Source of the DNA: an alpha proteobacterium SCGC AAA288-E13
GTDB taxonomy: Bacteria > Pseudomonadota > Alphaproteobacteria > Pelagibacterales > Pelagibacteraceae
Length of the DNA: 25,330 bases
NCBI GenBank assembly: GCA_000504605.1
Contig: AZHQ01000009.1
Coordinates: forward strand, 1 to 25,330
Direction of reading: 5' to 3'
Below the pieces are notes generated by a model. The model was not told where the DNA came from. It saw nothing but the letters and a program-made list of their open reading frames with translations, and did no database searches. Of this stretch, positions 7,608 to 16,504 are shown in pieces (the stretch's first letter is position 1; each line of letters opens with the position of its first letter). Position numbers and translations under genes: made by a program.

Positions 7608-7629
7608 ACAAATTATTAATAATTTGTTT
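7606..7629. promoter_or_regulatory. Perfect 24-bp palindrome upstream of 5S rRNA
   Basis: Arms AAACAAATTATT and AATAATTTGTTT are exact reverse complements with no spacer. It touches the putative -35 box of 5S. It could be an operator, an RNA processing stem or a weak terminator of transcription coming from the tRNA side (a short T tract follows on the plus strand only). Perfect symmetry over 24 bases is more than expected by chance even at this A+T content. Confidence 0.4.
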
Positions 7630-7662
7630 TTAAATGAAAATTGATCTCTAATTTTTTAGATT

Positions 7663-7713
7663 TGGTGGGCACAGCAAGAATTGAACTTGCGACCACTACG
7701 GTGTCAACGTAGC
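7663..7713 (-). repeat. Displaced tRNA-Val 3' end (attR-like)
   Basis: The minus strand carries GCTACGTTGACACCGTAG, then the T arm and TGTGCCCACCA, as in tRNA-Val(GAC) with 3 changes against the intact gene. The anticodon stem still pairs. The upstream half (7714-7740) does not form an acceptor partner: no GGGCAYG is present. It is therefore a partial tRNA, not a functional gene. Beyond the CCA a short hairpin (7644-7661, ATCTAA/TTAGAGAT) could be the original tRNA terminator. Confidence 0.75.
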
Positions 7714-7750
7714 CGGTACCATGGAACGATTGCATTTCAACGTTTATTTT

Positions 7751-8467
7751 TTAATCAATAAAATGACTGTTTATTTTTTTTACTTTCGGATTTTTATTAA
7801 TATATTTAATGATATCTTTTAGGTAATATTCTTTTTTTTGTTTGTTGAAATGTTTCAGTATTTTTGAAATTAATTTAAAATCTTCTATATAATCTAATAC
7901 CAGACGGTAATTTAGTATTTTTTTTTTTAATCCAATATTTTTGATTTTAAATTTTTTAGGTCTTTTATAAATATATGGAGTTACGTGCTCTTTTTCATGA
8001 ACATTACTAGCTGATTTATTTGCTTTTTCAAGACTTTGAAAATTTAAAATCTCTACACCCATTCCAATTGGGTAAGAGGGAAAAATCTTGTTTGAAACAT
8101 AATCATAATTATTTTTTAAATAAAAAAAATAAACTTTATTAATTATTTTTGGATCTATAAGTGGACTATCTGAACACACTCTTACAATATTTTTAACATC
8201 ATAATACGATGCAGCCTTATAATATCTATTTAGTACATTATTTGTTGAACCTGCAAAAATATAGCAGTTCATTTTTTTTGCCATTCTTAAAATTTTTTGA
8301 TCTTCGTGTCTTTTAGTTGTAGCAACGATTATGTTTTTTGATAACCTAGTTTTCTTAAGTCTTTCTATTGTATATTCTAATATAGTTTTACCATTTATTT
8401 TTTTAAGCACCTTACCAGGAAGTCTTTTTGATCCAAGTCTAGCTTGTAGTATAATTGCCGTTTCCAT
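7751..8467 (-). CDS. Cytidylyltransferase-like protein, SpsF/NeuA family
   Basis: A 238-residue nucleotidyltransferase. The N-terminal ILQARLGSKRLPGKVL is the nucleotide-binding loop of CMP-sugar synthetases (R-x-G-S-x-R-L-P-x-K). It is followed by ILEYTIERL, VATTKRHED and the VRVCSDSPLIDP acidic metal-binding strand. SpsF-type enzymes are thought to activate a 2-keto-3-deoxy sugar acid with CTP. Length matches the family (about 240). A NeuB-type synthase lies in the same island, the usual pairing (as in the spsE/spsF order of Bacillus). Start ATG 8467 directly precedes the first strand. It lies 76 nt after asnB on the same strand and is the last cargo gene before the attR-like repeat. The exact sugar is unknown. 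Confidence 0.85.
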   Translation of the reverse strand: METAIILQARLGSKRLPGKVLKKINGKTILEYTIERLKKTRLSKNIIVATTKRHEDQKILRMAKKMNCYIFAGSTNNVLNRYYKAASYYDVKNIVRVCSDSPLIDPKIINKVYFFYLKNNYDYVSNKIFPSYPIGMGVEILNFQSLEKANKSASNVHEKEHVTPYIYKRPKKFKIKNIGLKKKILNYRLVLDYIEDFKLISKILKHFNKQKKEYYLKDIIKYINKNPKVKKINSHFID

Positions 8468-8543
8468 TAATTAGTTATTTTAATCTTTAAAAATCTTAAT
8501 TTTTTTTGCACCTATTATCATAACTGACTTAAATTAAAAAGCT

Positions 8544-10407
8544 TTAAAGATCCTCATTATTTCTAAATAGCTTAAAAAATACACTTAATGAAATTATTTG
8601 CATTATATTAAAACTGTTGGGAATTTTGTTTTTAACAAAACTATCTAAATATGAAATTATTTTCTTATGATCAAATATACCAATATAATTAAAATCTCTA
8701 GAATTAATTTGATCATAAATAAAATCTTTAAGCTCTGTTTTAAACCAGCTAGATTGTGGATCAGCAATACTCTGTTTAACTTTCTGAGTCTCGAATCCTT
8801 TTAAATGTTTCTCCAAAATATCCTTCAGTATGAATCTGCTTTTTCCATCCTTAAATTTAAAGTTATTTCTTAAATTAAATATATATTCAAACAGTTTATG
8901 ATCTAAAAATGGTACCCTTGATTCAATGCCATAATACATAGAGAGTTTATCAGTATATTTTAGTGCTCTTGGTAATTTAATGTAATTGATGTCAAATAAT
9001 TGAGATTTTTGTAAATTGTTGAATTCTTTATCAAAAAAATCTGAAAAGTAATATTCACAACTAATAAATTTTTTTAGAAATTTTTTTTTAAATAAATCTA
9101 TATAAATATAAGGTGTACCATCGGAAGTTGAGCCTCCTTGAAACTTATATGTAATAAGGTGATTTCTTAATTTTGTGTAATCATAATTTAGTTTTTTTAC
9201 TTCTTTAAAAAAAATTTCAAAATCAAATTCATTTTTATTTTTTATAGATTGGTCAATAATTATTGGTAAAACATTGTATTCATAACCAGCCGCCATCTCA
9301 TCTCCACCATGTCCTTCCAAAATAACTATTACATTGTTGTTGCTTGTTTCTTTATAAAGTAAATTTTGCGAAATATTTCTAATTGAGGTTAATGGAGATT
9401 CTAAAATTTTTATAGTTTTATCAAAATTGTCTATTATGTCTACTGGTTTAATTAAAATAGTACTGTTGTTGAAATTTAAGCTTCCGGCAACTTTTTTTGC
9501 TTTTGAAGACTCGCCTAATCCCAGATTATTAGAAAAATCATAAGTGAATGTCTCAATTTTTTTTTTAGAGAATTTTTCAGCTATGCAAGCTATGGCTGTA
9601 CTATCTGTGCCTCCACTCAATGATATTCCAATTTTTCTGTCAGAAATTAAATGTTTTTTTACAGATTGGTTAAGTAAATAACCTAGTTTTTTTTTTGAAT
9701 AGTTGTAGTTATCTTTATTGTTTATGAATGGTTTTAATTCCCAATACTTGTAATAGTTATTATTATTTTTTATTCCACTGACATATTTTATTGTGGCTGG
9801 CAATAGTTGATTTATTTTATCAAAAAAAGTTTTTGTACCATGGTCTAAATATCCTTTTAATAAAAAATCTGCGACAGTTTTATAGTCAAAGTTGATTTTT
9901 TTATTTAAATATAAAATTGGCTTAATTTCCGAAGAAGCAATCAGTACGTTATTATCTTCGTAAAAATATAATGGTTTTATTCCAAATCTATCCCTCACCA
10001 ATGTACATTTGTTATTTTTGAAATCATACACAACAAAAGAAAACATTCCTTCTAATTTATCTAAAATTTTTTCACCAAATTTTTCATATAAATTTACTAA
10101 TATTTCCGTATCAGAGTTACTTTTTAAGTCTTTGTAATCTAAATATTGTTTTAATTTATCAGAATTATAAATTTCTCCATTAAATACTATTACTTTGCTT
10201 TTATTTTTACTAAACATTGGCTGACGGCCTTTTTTTTGATATATCTCGAATACTTAATCTAAAAAAACTGGCATAAAAATTTTTTTCAAAAATACAATTA
10301 AAATCATCTGGTCCTCTATGAGAAATTAACTTTGATGCCTTCAAAAATCTTCTTTTATCAAGATTAAATTGAATATTTTTTTTATATAAGAAAACAAAAC
10401 CACACAT
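8544..10407 (-). CDS. Asparagine synthase (glutamine-hydrolysing) family protein, frameshifted
   Basis: The N-terminal glutaminase domain starts MCGF with catalytic Cys2, then SHRGPDD, FNGEIYN and SDTEILVNLYEKFG. The C-terminal synthetase domain has the PP-loop LSGGTDSTA and RVPFLDHKLFEY. The frame breaks at an A8 run (plus T8, 10230-10237): the first part ends at 10210, and the rest begins at 10217 with ...GRQPMFS. Removing one A gives SKKGRQPM, as expected for the family (QPM follows a Gly), and a protein of about 620 aa, close to the usual length. In polysaccharide loci such enzymes amidate a carboxyl group of a sugar or lipid precursor rather than aspartate; that is the likely role here next to cytidylyltransferase and NeuB-like genes. 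It is divergent from neuB, with a 183-bp A/T-rich gap that probably holds both promoters. Confidence 0.88.
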
Positions 10408-10590
10408 TTAACAAATAGCTTTTATAAAATTATATTTTTTTAAAGTTATTTTTGATTTTTTAAATAAAGACAAAAAGGTATTATAATTATTTAAAAAAAT
10501 TTATCAATTAATATTTTCTTGTCTAGGAATTTTAAGAATATTATAGTTTAACTAGTATTTTATTTTGAAACTATCTATAAACATAAACAA

Positions 10591-11425
10591 ATGCATTTTA
10601 GATCAATTATAAAAAAAAAACCTTTTTTAATAGCAGAGATCGGTTGGAATTTTTTAGGTGATATTAAATTAGCTAAAAAAATGATTAGAGAAGCAAAAAA
10701 TTCTGGAGCTGACTCGGTTAAAATTCAAACTTTTGATTGCAATAATTTAAGAAAAGGACCTTGGGACCATGATGGCAGAAGAAAACTTTATAAAAGATCT
10801 TCCATGACATTAGAAAAGTATAAAAAGTTACATGAATATGCAAAACAAAAAAAAAATAATTTTTTTTTCAAGTTTTTTTAATAGAAAAGATTTAATAAAA
10901 TATAAATCAATTGATAATTATATAATCAAAATTGCATCATCGGAATGTACAAATATAGATCTAATTAATTTAGCTTTGAAATATTTTAAAAATGTAATTA
11001 TTTCAACTGGAATGACGAACAGAAGAGATTTAAAAAAACTATTAAGATATAAAAATAATAAAAAAGTGTTTTTTTTACATTGTGTTTCATCTTATCCTTT
11101 AGATCACAAAAATTGTAATTTTCAAAAATTTTTTTACTTAAAAAATAATTTTAATAATTACATTGGTTATTCAGGTCATGCCAATGGTATTGAAGATGCG
11201 ATATTTGCACTTTCAAATGGTGCAAAAATAATAGAAAAACATTTTACAATTGATAGGAATTTAATGGGAAAAGATAACCAATTTTCAATAACCGGTAAAG
11301 AAATGAAAGAAATTGTTAAATGGAGAAATTTAATTACTCAAATGAATATCAATAAAGGCTTAGAAATTCAAAATAGCGAAAAAGCTTCTCTGAGTTTTAA
11401 AGATAGATGGAACAAAGATAATTAA
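10591..11425 (+). CDS. NeuB-family sialic-acid-type synthase, short form without SAF domain, frameshifted
   Basis: NeuB-type enzymes condense phosphoenolpyruvate with an N-acetyl-mannosamine-like sugar to give a nonulosonic acid. Motifs: FLIAEIGWNFLGD, ADSVKIQTFD, KIASSECTNIDLI, VIISTGMTN, FLHCVSSYPLD, GYSGHANGIEDA and IIEKHFTIDR with the two metal-site histidines. The usual GPDHxxS is altered to GKDNQFS. The frame breaks at an A10 run (10847-10856): the first part ends at 10881, the second is read from 10832. With one A less the join is YAKQKKIIFFSSFFN, as expected. The repaired protein has about 277 aa; NeuB is usually about 345 because of a C-terminal SAF (antifreeze-like) domain, absent here. 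It stops 2 nt from the convergent GT2 gene. It is the only plus-strand intact-type gene of the island. Confidence 0.85.
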
Positions 11426-11427
11426 AT

Positions 11428-12129
11428 TCAACTGTCAGTATTATCTAACATTGAATCAAAATAATTAGTTTTTTTTTTATTTCGTGTTCTATTTTTTTGA
11501 TGAATTCTATATTTATATAATGGAAATTCTAAGTAACCGACTTTATATTTTTTTTCAAATCTTCTTTTTAGTTCATGACCCTCTCTCATACCAAATTTTT
11601 CATTGTAAAGACCTATATCAAAAATACATTCTTTTCTAAACATAACCCCACACGCTATTTCTTTTTTTTTGCTACTAACGCGCTCTATAATATTTTCTAA
11701 GTTTCCTACTTTATAATAGTCAACAGCTACTGCTTGATATTGTTTGTTATAATCAAGAAACTTAAAGCACAAGAATAAAAAATCTCTATCAACATAATCA
11801 TCAGAATCAACTCTAACAATATATCTACCCAAAGATTTTTGTATTGCCATATTAAGTGATTTTGGAAGTCCAACGTTTTTTTTATTTTTAAATACTCTAA
11901 TCATATGTTTATATTCCTCAAAATTATTTAGAACTAATGAAGTATTATCTCTTGATCCGTCATCAATAATAATAATTTCATAGTCTTTTTGCATAATATT
12001 TTCTTGGTGGATAAGACTTCTTAAGCATCTTTCTATCCATTTTTGATGGTTAAAAGAACAAACAATCACAGAAATTTCTGGAATAGTTTTTCTAATATTT
12101 TCAAATTTATTTTTAAAATTTAATTTCAT
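11428..12129 (-). CDS. Glycosyltransferase family 2
   Basis: A 233-residue GT-A fold inverting transferase. It begins with EISVIVCSFNHQKWIERCL, then the UDP-binding acidic strand IIIIDDGSRDNT (DDGS about residues 56-59), and the metal-binding DSDD (about 108-111) in YIVRVDSDDYVD. A GMREGHELKRRFEKKY stretch takes the place of the usual acceptor loop. No membrane segment is seen, so it would act at the cytoplasmic face of the inner membrane. The start overlaps the end of the Ldh gene by 17 bases, so the two are translationally coupled. Sugar and acceptor are unknown. Short for GT2 (often 250-330 aa), but both signatures are present. Confidence 0.88.
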   Translation of the reverse strand: MKLNFKNKFENIRKTIPEISVIVCSFNHQKWIERCLRSLIHQENIMQKDYEIIIIDDGSRDNTSLVLNNFEEYKHMIRVFKNKKNVGLPKSLNMAIQKSLGRYIVRVDSDDYVDRDFLFLCFKFLDYNKQYQAVAVDYYKVGNLENIIERVSSKKKEIACGVMFRKECIFDIGLYNEKFGMREGHELKRRFEKKYKVGYLEFPLYKYRIHQKNRTRNKKKTNYFDSMLDNTDS

Positions 12130-13123
12130 TTATTTTCTTTTCAAAATTTTTGCTCAATGGAATTCCATTTTTTCTTCTTTTTTTTTCTATTTTATTACTA
12201 TCAAAGCCAGGCAACCTTAATTTTTTTTTACGTACCTGAAATATATATGATTTTAAATTTTTTGAAAAATTAAGACAATCAAATTTTTTTGGATCAATTG
12301 CTATTACAAAGTGGCTTGGACCAAAAAATTTTCCTTTTTTTAACAACTCAGTTTTATTTCCGAAATTACCACTAGATAATATACCAGATAGAATTTCAAT
12401 CATCATAGCAATCGAAGCTCCCTTATAATCTCCAAAAGGTAATGCGACATAATTAACAGATTTTGATATTTCATATACCACATCATTTTTTTTTATATTG
12501 ATTTTTTTAAAAGCATTTTTGGGTACTGATAAGCTTTTTTCTATAATATTGTTTAATTTACCAAATGACATAACACCTGAGGAAAAATCGAAAATAAAAT
12601 CAAATTTTTTGTCTATGGGGCCTCCAAAGCCAAATGGATTATTGCCTAAGTTTGGTTTGTTTGATTTGAATGCCAACATGCTCTGTGCAGAATTAGATCC
12701 AACAAATGCAATCATATTTTTTTTTGTTAAATAATTTACGTAAGGTGTACAAGCGCCAAAATGTGTAGAATTTTTTACAACGGCAATTCCTATACCGTAT
12801 TTTTTTGCTTTAAGATAGCACTCTCTTGCTGCAAAAGAAGCCGAATGTTGACCTGGAGATAAATATCCGTCTATTAAAACTACCGCACTATTTTTATTAT
12901 TTTTGATTATTTTTGCTTTTTTTATTAGTTGTGATCTTTTCTTATTAACTCTGTCAATTATATTAAAAATTTGAGAAATTCCATGAGTATCAATACCCCT
13001 GAGCGAAGTTAATATAAGTGAACTTGAGATATCTTCTAATATTTCTTTATTAGCATTATATTTTTCCAAAATTTTTTTCAAAATATTTTTAATTTCTTTA
13101 GTTTTAAAAAATTTTTTATCCAT
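12113..13123 (-). CDS. Ldh-family (malate/L-lactate/sulfolactate-type) NAD(P)-dependent dehydrogenase
   Basis: A 336-residue member of the PF02615 type. It has R-G-I-D-T-H-G (about residues 42-48), which opens the family fold, VVKNSTHFGACTPYV with the conserved histidine, NPFGFGGP, and GDYKGASIAMMIEILSGIL near the nucleotide site. Family enzymes oxidise or reduce 2-hydroxy/2-keto acids such as lactate, malate, ureidoglycolate, sulfolactate and diketogulonate. In this island it sits 1 nt after an enolase-superfamily enzyme and overlaps the GT2 gene, so its substrate is likely a sugar acid or short 2-keto acid made in the same pathway. Not homologous to the classic Rossmann lactate dehydrogenases. 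Function beyond the family is inferred from context. Confidence 0.85.
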   Translation of the reverse strand: MDKKFFKTKEIKNILKKILEKYNANKEILEDISSSLILTSLRGIDTHGISQIFNIIDRVNKKRSQLIKKAKIIKNNKNSAVVLIDGYLSPGQHSASFAARECYLKAKKYGIGIAVVKNSTHFGACTPYVNYLTKKNMIAFVGSNSAQSMLAFKSNKPNLGNNPFGFGGPIDKKFDFIFDFSSGVMSFGKLNNIIEKSLSVPKNAFKKINIKKNDVVYEISKSVNYVALPFGDYKGASIAMMIEILSGILSSGNFGNKTELLKKGKFFGPSHFVIAIDPKKFDCLNFSKNLKSYIFQVRKKKLRLPGFDSNKIEKKRRKNGIPLSKNFEKKINEIKF

Positions 13124-13124
13124 T

Positions 13125-14249
13125 TTATAAAACTCTGTACTTTGAAATAGAGTTTATGTTTATGTCAACTCCGAGACCAAAAGTATCTTTTGGAATTTGA
13201 ATAAGTCCATTTAAAAGTTTATAGTTATCTAGTTTGTTAATTTGCCAAAGAAACGGATTTTCATTCGAATCAATCTCTATTATATTTTTCTTAGAAATTG
13301 CAGCTAAATGTGCATTTGCTGCTAAACTAATTATTGATGCAAAGTTATGAGGAACAAACTGCAATTTTTTTGCTTCGCATAGATTAACTATTTTTAAACA
13401 CTCACTTATACCACCTGACCAAATTGCATCAGGCTGAACAATATCAACAATTTTTGAATTTATAATTTCTCTCCATCCATCAAATGTTTGTTCTAACTCA
13501 TATCCAGCTATTTTAGTTTTAATTTTTTTTTTATTTTCTTTTAAAATAGCTATATTTTCAAAACGAAAAGGCTCTTCGATCCATTCAATAGAATATTTTT
13601 TTAGTAATTTGTCAATTTTAAGCAAGTAATCAAAATTCAAAACACCATTTGCGTCTACCATAATTTTTATTTTATTTCCTAGAGTTTTTTTTACTAAAAT
13701 TATTCTTTTCTTATCCTCCTTCAAATTTCTACCAATTTTAAATTTAAAGCCATAAGCTTTTTTTGATAAAGCGTATAGAGCAGAGTTTTTTAAAAAATTA
13801 TATTTTTTTTTTTTTACAAAATAGCCACCGTTAAAGTAATATTTGATTTTGTTATTTTTTAATTTTAATAATTTAAATAATGGAATTTTTCTTGTTTTTG
13901 AAGCTAAATCCCAAAGAGCAATATCTATTCCAGACAGTGCATTTATTACTAAACCCCTTCTTCCAAAGTGTAAAGAATTCATGTAGTTTTCATAAAAAAA
14001 TTTTCTGGGATCAGGAATTTTTTGGTTAATTAATTTTTTTGAAAAAAACTTTATAATAGGCGCTACCAAACTACCCGAGTTTGCAAAAGAAGCTGCTTCT
14101 CCCCAACCTACTTGATTTTTATTTGATACAATCTTAACTATTACACATGATCTAAATTTGATTTCATTCCTAGCATCCTGAATTGTATTATTCAATTTTT
14201 TTTCATAAAAATACACATCAACTTTTTTTATTATTGTATCTTTAAACAT
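13125..14249 (-). CDS. Enolase-superfamily enzyme, mandelate racemase type
   Basis: A 374-residue barrel enzyme. An N-terminal capping domain (about 1-125, with GWGEAA) is followed by the barrel with K169-F-K171, metal ligands D199 (VDAN), E225/E226 (IEEP) and E251 (GYE), and a D274/H301 pair (VQPD, PHNF). The KxK plus Asp-His layout is that of the mandelate racemase subgroup, which includes acid-sugar dehydratases and racemases. All catalytic residues are in place, so activity is likely. Positions match mandelate racemase closely by eye. It lies between a methyltransferase-like gene (1 nt) and an Ldh-type dehydrogenase (1 nt) in one tight operon, suggesting dehydration or epimerisation of a sugar acid followed by redox of the product. 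Such enzymes are more usual in sugar-acid breakdown than in surface-glycan loci. Confidence 0.85.
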   Translation of the reverse strand: MFKDTIIKKVDVYFYEKKLNNTIQDARNEIKFRSCVIVKIVSNKNQVGWGEAASFANSGSLVAPIIKFFSKKLINQKIPDPRKFFYENYMNSLHFGRRGLVINALSGIDIALWDLASKTRKIPLFKLLKLKNNKIKYYFNGGYFVKKKKYNFLKNSALYALSKKAYGFKFKIGRNLKEDKKRIILVKKTLGNKIKIMVDANGVLNFDYLLKIDKLLKKYSIEWIEEPFRFENIAILKENKKKIKTKIAGYELEQTFDGWREIINSKIVDIVQPDAIWSGGISECLKIVNLCEAKKLQFVPHNFASIISLAANAHLAAISKKNIIEIDSNENPFLWQINKLDNYKLLNGLIQIPKDTFGLGVDININSISKYRVL

Positions 14250-14250
14250 G

Positions 14251-15309
14251 CTATTTAAAAACTAAATTTTTTATAAATGCCGCAAAGTAATTGTCAGGTA
14301 AATATTTTGAAAATGTTAAATCAATTTTTTTATCGTACATTTTTCCAATCCATTTTAAGACATCTTTATTCCATCCGGTAAAATGTTGAATTGAAGTATT
14401 GTTTTTATACGCATCATCTGAAATCAAGATTTGATTATAAGAAATTTTATTAATTTGAGATAAAAATTTCTTGGGATTTTTCAAATGATCAAGATAATTT
14501 ATAATACCGAATGCGGAAATTTTTTCTTTTTGTTTAATACAATAACTTAATTTTTTTAAATTAGTTCCTTTAACACATGATTTTTCTATACACTTTCCTT
14601 TGCCAAAATGGCATTTCTTGCCCCAATAATTGTTCTCCTTTTTTTGAATAAAATATGTACTTATATTATCTTTTCTTGCTAGGCTAAGCATTCCCCAAGA
14701 AGGACAGCCTATTTCTGCGTAACTTTTGATATTTCTACTTTTAATTTTAACATAATTCCACAAGCCTTTATCACCATAACCTGTAAATCTAGAAAATCTC
14801 ATTGGCTTTTTTATAAGAGACAATATTTTATTTAAGTAATTATTTAATTTTTCTAGATTATTTTTTTCAATATAAAAACAAAATTTTCTTATTAATTTTT
14901 TTTTTCTAGGATTATGAATTGCATTTAAAATCGCGAACATTCTTCTTTTGTACTTATTGACTTTCTCGTTTTCATTTTTTTCTAGATGATTTTTATACAA
15001 GTTGAAATCCAGTATAAAATTTTTTTTGCTGAATCTGTTACTAAAAATATCAATTCCCTTTTGATGTATTGGAACAAAATTTTGAAATAAATCATAAAGT
15101 ACATGATCCTTAAACCAATTTTTTTTATATATTAAGGAACATTCTTTGCACTTATAATTTAAAAAAATTTTTATCAATTTTTTTTCATTAATATTTAATT
15201 TTTTTGACAAGCACTCCGAGTAAAGGTTTGGTTTTGAATAATTAAATTTTTTTCTTTCTTTTGAACTACATAATGGACATTTATTAATTCCAATGTAATA
15301 ATTACTCAT
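14251..15309 (-). CDS. Zinc-ribbon methyltransferase-like protein, possibly inactive
   Basis: A 352-residue protein. The N terminus has C11-PL-C14 and C54-KE-C57, a zinc-binding knuckle as in C-methyltransferases of sugar pathways (Methyltransf_13/14 type). A long basic helical middle part (about 100-180) is followed by a Rossmann-like half: IKSYAEIGCPSWGMLSLA (motif I-like, but GCPSWG instead of GCGxG), FGIINYLDHLKNPKKFL (like the D/E-H-L-x-x-P of sugar methyltransferases) and ILISDDAY. The altered glycine loop raises doubt about SAM binding. A CHFGKGKCIEKSC cluster may bind more metal. It overlaps no neighbour but is only 1 nt from the enolase-type gene. I would call it methyltransferase-like, of unknown substrate. 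Confidence 0.6.
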   Translation of the reverse strand: MSNYYIGINKCPLCSSKERKKFNYSKPNLYSECLSKKLNINEKKLIKIFLNYKCKECSLIYKKNWFKDHVLYDLFQNFVPIHQKGIDIFSNRFSKKNFILDFNLYKNHLEKNENEKVNKYKRRMFAILNAIHNPRKKKLIRKFCFYIEKNNLEKLNNYLNKILSLIKKPMRFSRFTGYGDKGLWNYVKIKSRNIKSYAEIGCPSWGMLSLARKDNISTYFIQKKENNYWGKKCHFGKGKCIEKSCVKGTNLKKLSYCIKQKEKISAFGIINYLDHLKNPKKFLSQINKISYNQILISDDAYKNNTSIQHFTGWNKDVLKWIGKMYDKKIDLTFSKYLPDNYFAAFIKNLVFK

Positions 15310-15353
15310 TTTTTAATTATATGAATTAATTTTTATATCAAAAATAATTTGGA

Positions 15354-16418
15354 TTATTGAACATTAAACTTTTCATTTTCCAAACACAACTGACAGACCT
15401 TTATTGGATCATTGTTTGTTAAGCCGTCTCTAATAATTTTCATTTTTTCTCCATTCCATATTTCTTTTATAGTATTATTTTTAACATTTCCTATAGGGGC
15501 TTTTCGTCCAATAAAAGCACAGCAAGGTGCTATCGTGCCATCAGCATAAATCGCAATATCTTCCCAGGGTTTTATACATTCATATTTTTTAATATTCTTT
15601 TTTTCAAATTTGCCAAAATCTCCTTCTTTTACTTTTGCAAAAAGTTCTGGTGGTCTTTCCATTTGTATCTCTACTGAGTCCACAATATTTCCCCATTTTT
15701 TTTTGAAATTCTCAACTTCGTGCAAATTTTCTTTTAGACCAACAAAAGAGACTCTGACTAGTGGTAACTTTCTACTTAAAGTATTTCTCATTTTAACGAA
15801 ATTTTTTATATTGTTTTCCACAAATGCTAATCTATTTTCTTTTAATAGCCTTTTTGATACAGGTACTCTTACATTGTCATAAGTCTTCTGAGTAGCCGCA
15901 TCAAGAGAAATAAATAACCTTGTTATGCAACTTTCTAATATCATTTTAGATTTTTTTTCATCTAAAAGAGCTCCATTTGTGATAAGAAACACATCCATAA
16001 TTTCAGCATCTTTTGCTCTTTTAAGAACGTTTTCAATATTTTTAAATAATAATGGTTCTGATATAGTCAATATTAAAGCTGATAATTTATTTTTTTTAAA
16101 GTCGGCAAAAATTTTGTCTAGAGTTTTTTCATTAAGTCTAGATTGTTCGGCGTCATTTCTAAAGTCTTGATTACACATAACACATTCTAGATTACATCTA
16201 TTTACCAATTCTAAATTAACTGTAAGCGGATAATCAAAAAATAAATTGTGTTCAAAATCATTAATTACAGAATTGTAATTTTTTCTATAACTTAAAAATC
16301 TATTTCCGAATTTTTCAGTCAGTTCTTCATGAAGAATTTCTTCAGGGTCAACTTTAGAAATTTTTTGTATTATATTTTTTGGAAGTTTTGGAAGTTTTGG
16401 AAGTATAGTTTCGCTCAT
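15354..16418 (-). CDS. Radical SAM/SPASM domain protein
   Basis: A 354-residue protein. The radical SAM core has C75-NLE-C79-VM-C82 after the LELVNR strand, and continues with ILTISEPLLF and DVFLITNGALLD. At the C terminus a SPASM-type region has DGTIAPCCAFIG, PIGNV and IKEIWNGEKMKIIRDGL, followed by CQLC, cysteines that hold auxiliary Fe-S clusters. SPASM enzymes modify peptides, sugars and other substrates; in polysaccharide loci related proteins are common, but the reaction is unknown. Its N terminus has a PKLPKLPK repeat. It is the first gene of the minus-strand operon 16418-11428. No peptide-precursor gene is visible next to it, which argues against a RiPP maturase. Confidence 0.85.
   Translation of the reverse strand: MSETILPKLPKLPKNIIQKISKVDPEEILHEELTEKFGNRFLSYRKNYNSVINDFEHNLFFDYPLTVNLELVNRCNLECVMCNQDFRNDAEQSRLNEKTLDKIFADFKKNKLSALILTISEPLLFKNIENVLKRAKDAEIMDVFLITNGALLDEKKSKMILESCITRLFISLDAATQKTYDNVRVPVSKRLLKENRLAFVENNIKNFVKMRNTLSRKLPLVRVSFVGLKENLHEVENFKKKWGNIVDSVEIQMERPPELFAKVKEGDFGKFEKKNIKKYECIKPWEDIAIYADGTIAPCCAFIGRKAPIGNVKNNTIKEIWNGEKMKIIRDGLTNNDPIKVCQLCLENEKFNVQ
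16377..16403 (-). repeat. Three tandem copies of a 9-bp unit in the SPASM gene
   Basis: The unit TTTTGGAAG (plus strand) occurs three times in a row and encodes the repeated KLP of the N-terminal PKLPKLPK. Because the unit is a multiple of three, copy-number change would add or remove residues without breaking the frame. Confidence 0.8.
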
Positions 16419-16504
16419 CTTTATTTAATAACACACCTTATTAATTCGATCATCATAGAACAAGAAATATATTGTTTTTCTAATGAATATAACAGAAATA
16501 TCTT

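Noticed and set aside
7456..7644. Plus-strand open frame across the 5S rRNA region
   Set aside because: It is the antisense of 5S rRNA and its promoter; no protein-like composition.
7663..7740. A second functional tRNA-Val gene
   Set aside because: The 5' half cannot pair with the acceptor strand; only the 3' 51 bases match, so it is treated as a displaced tRNA end.
12498..12734. Plus-strand open frame inside the Ldh-family gene
   Set aside because: Antisense shadow of a gene with clear family motifs.
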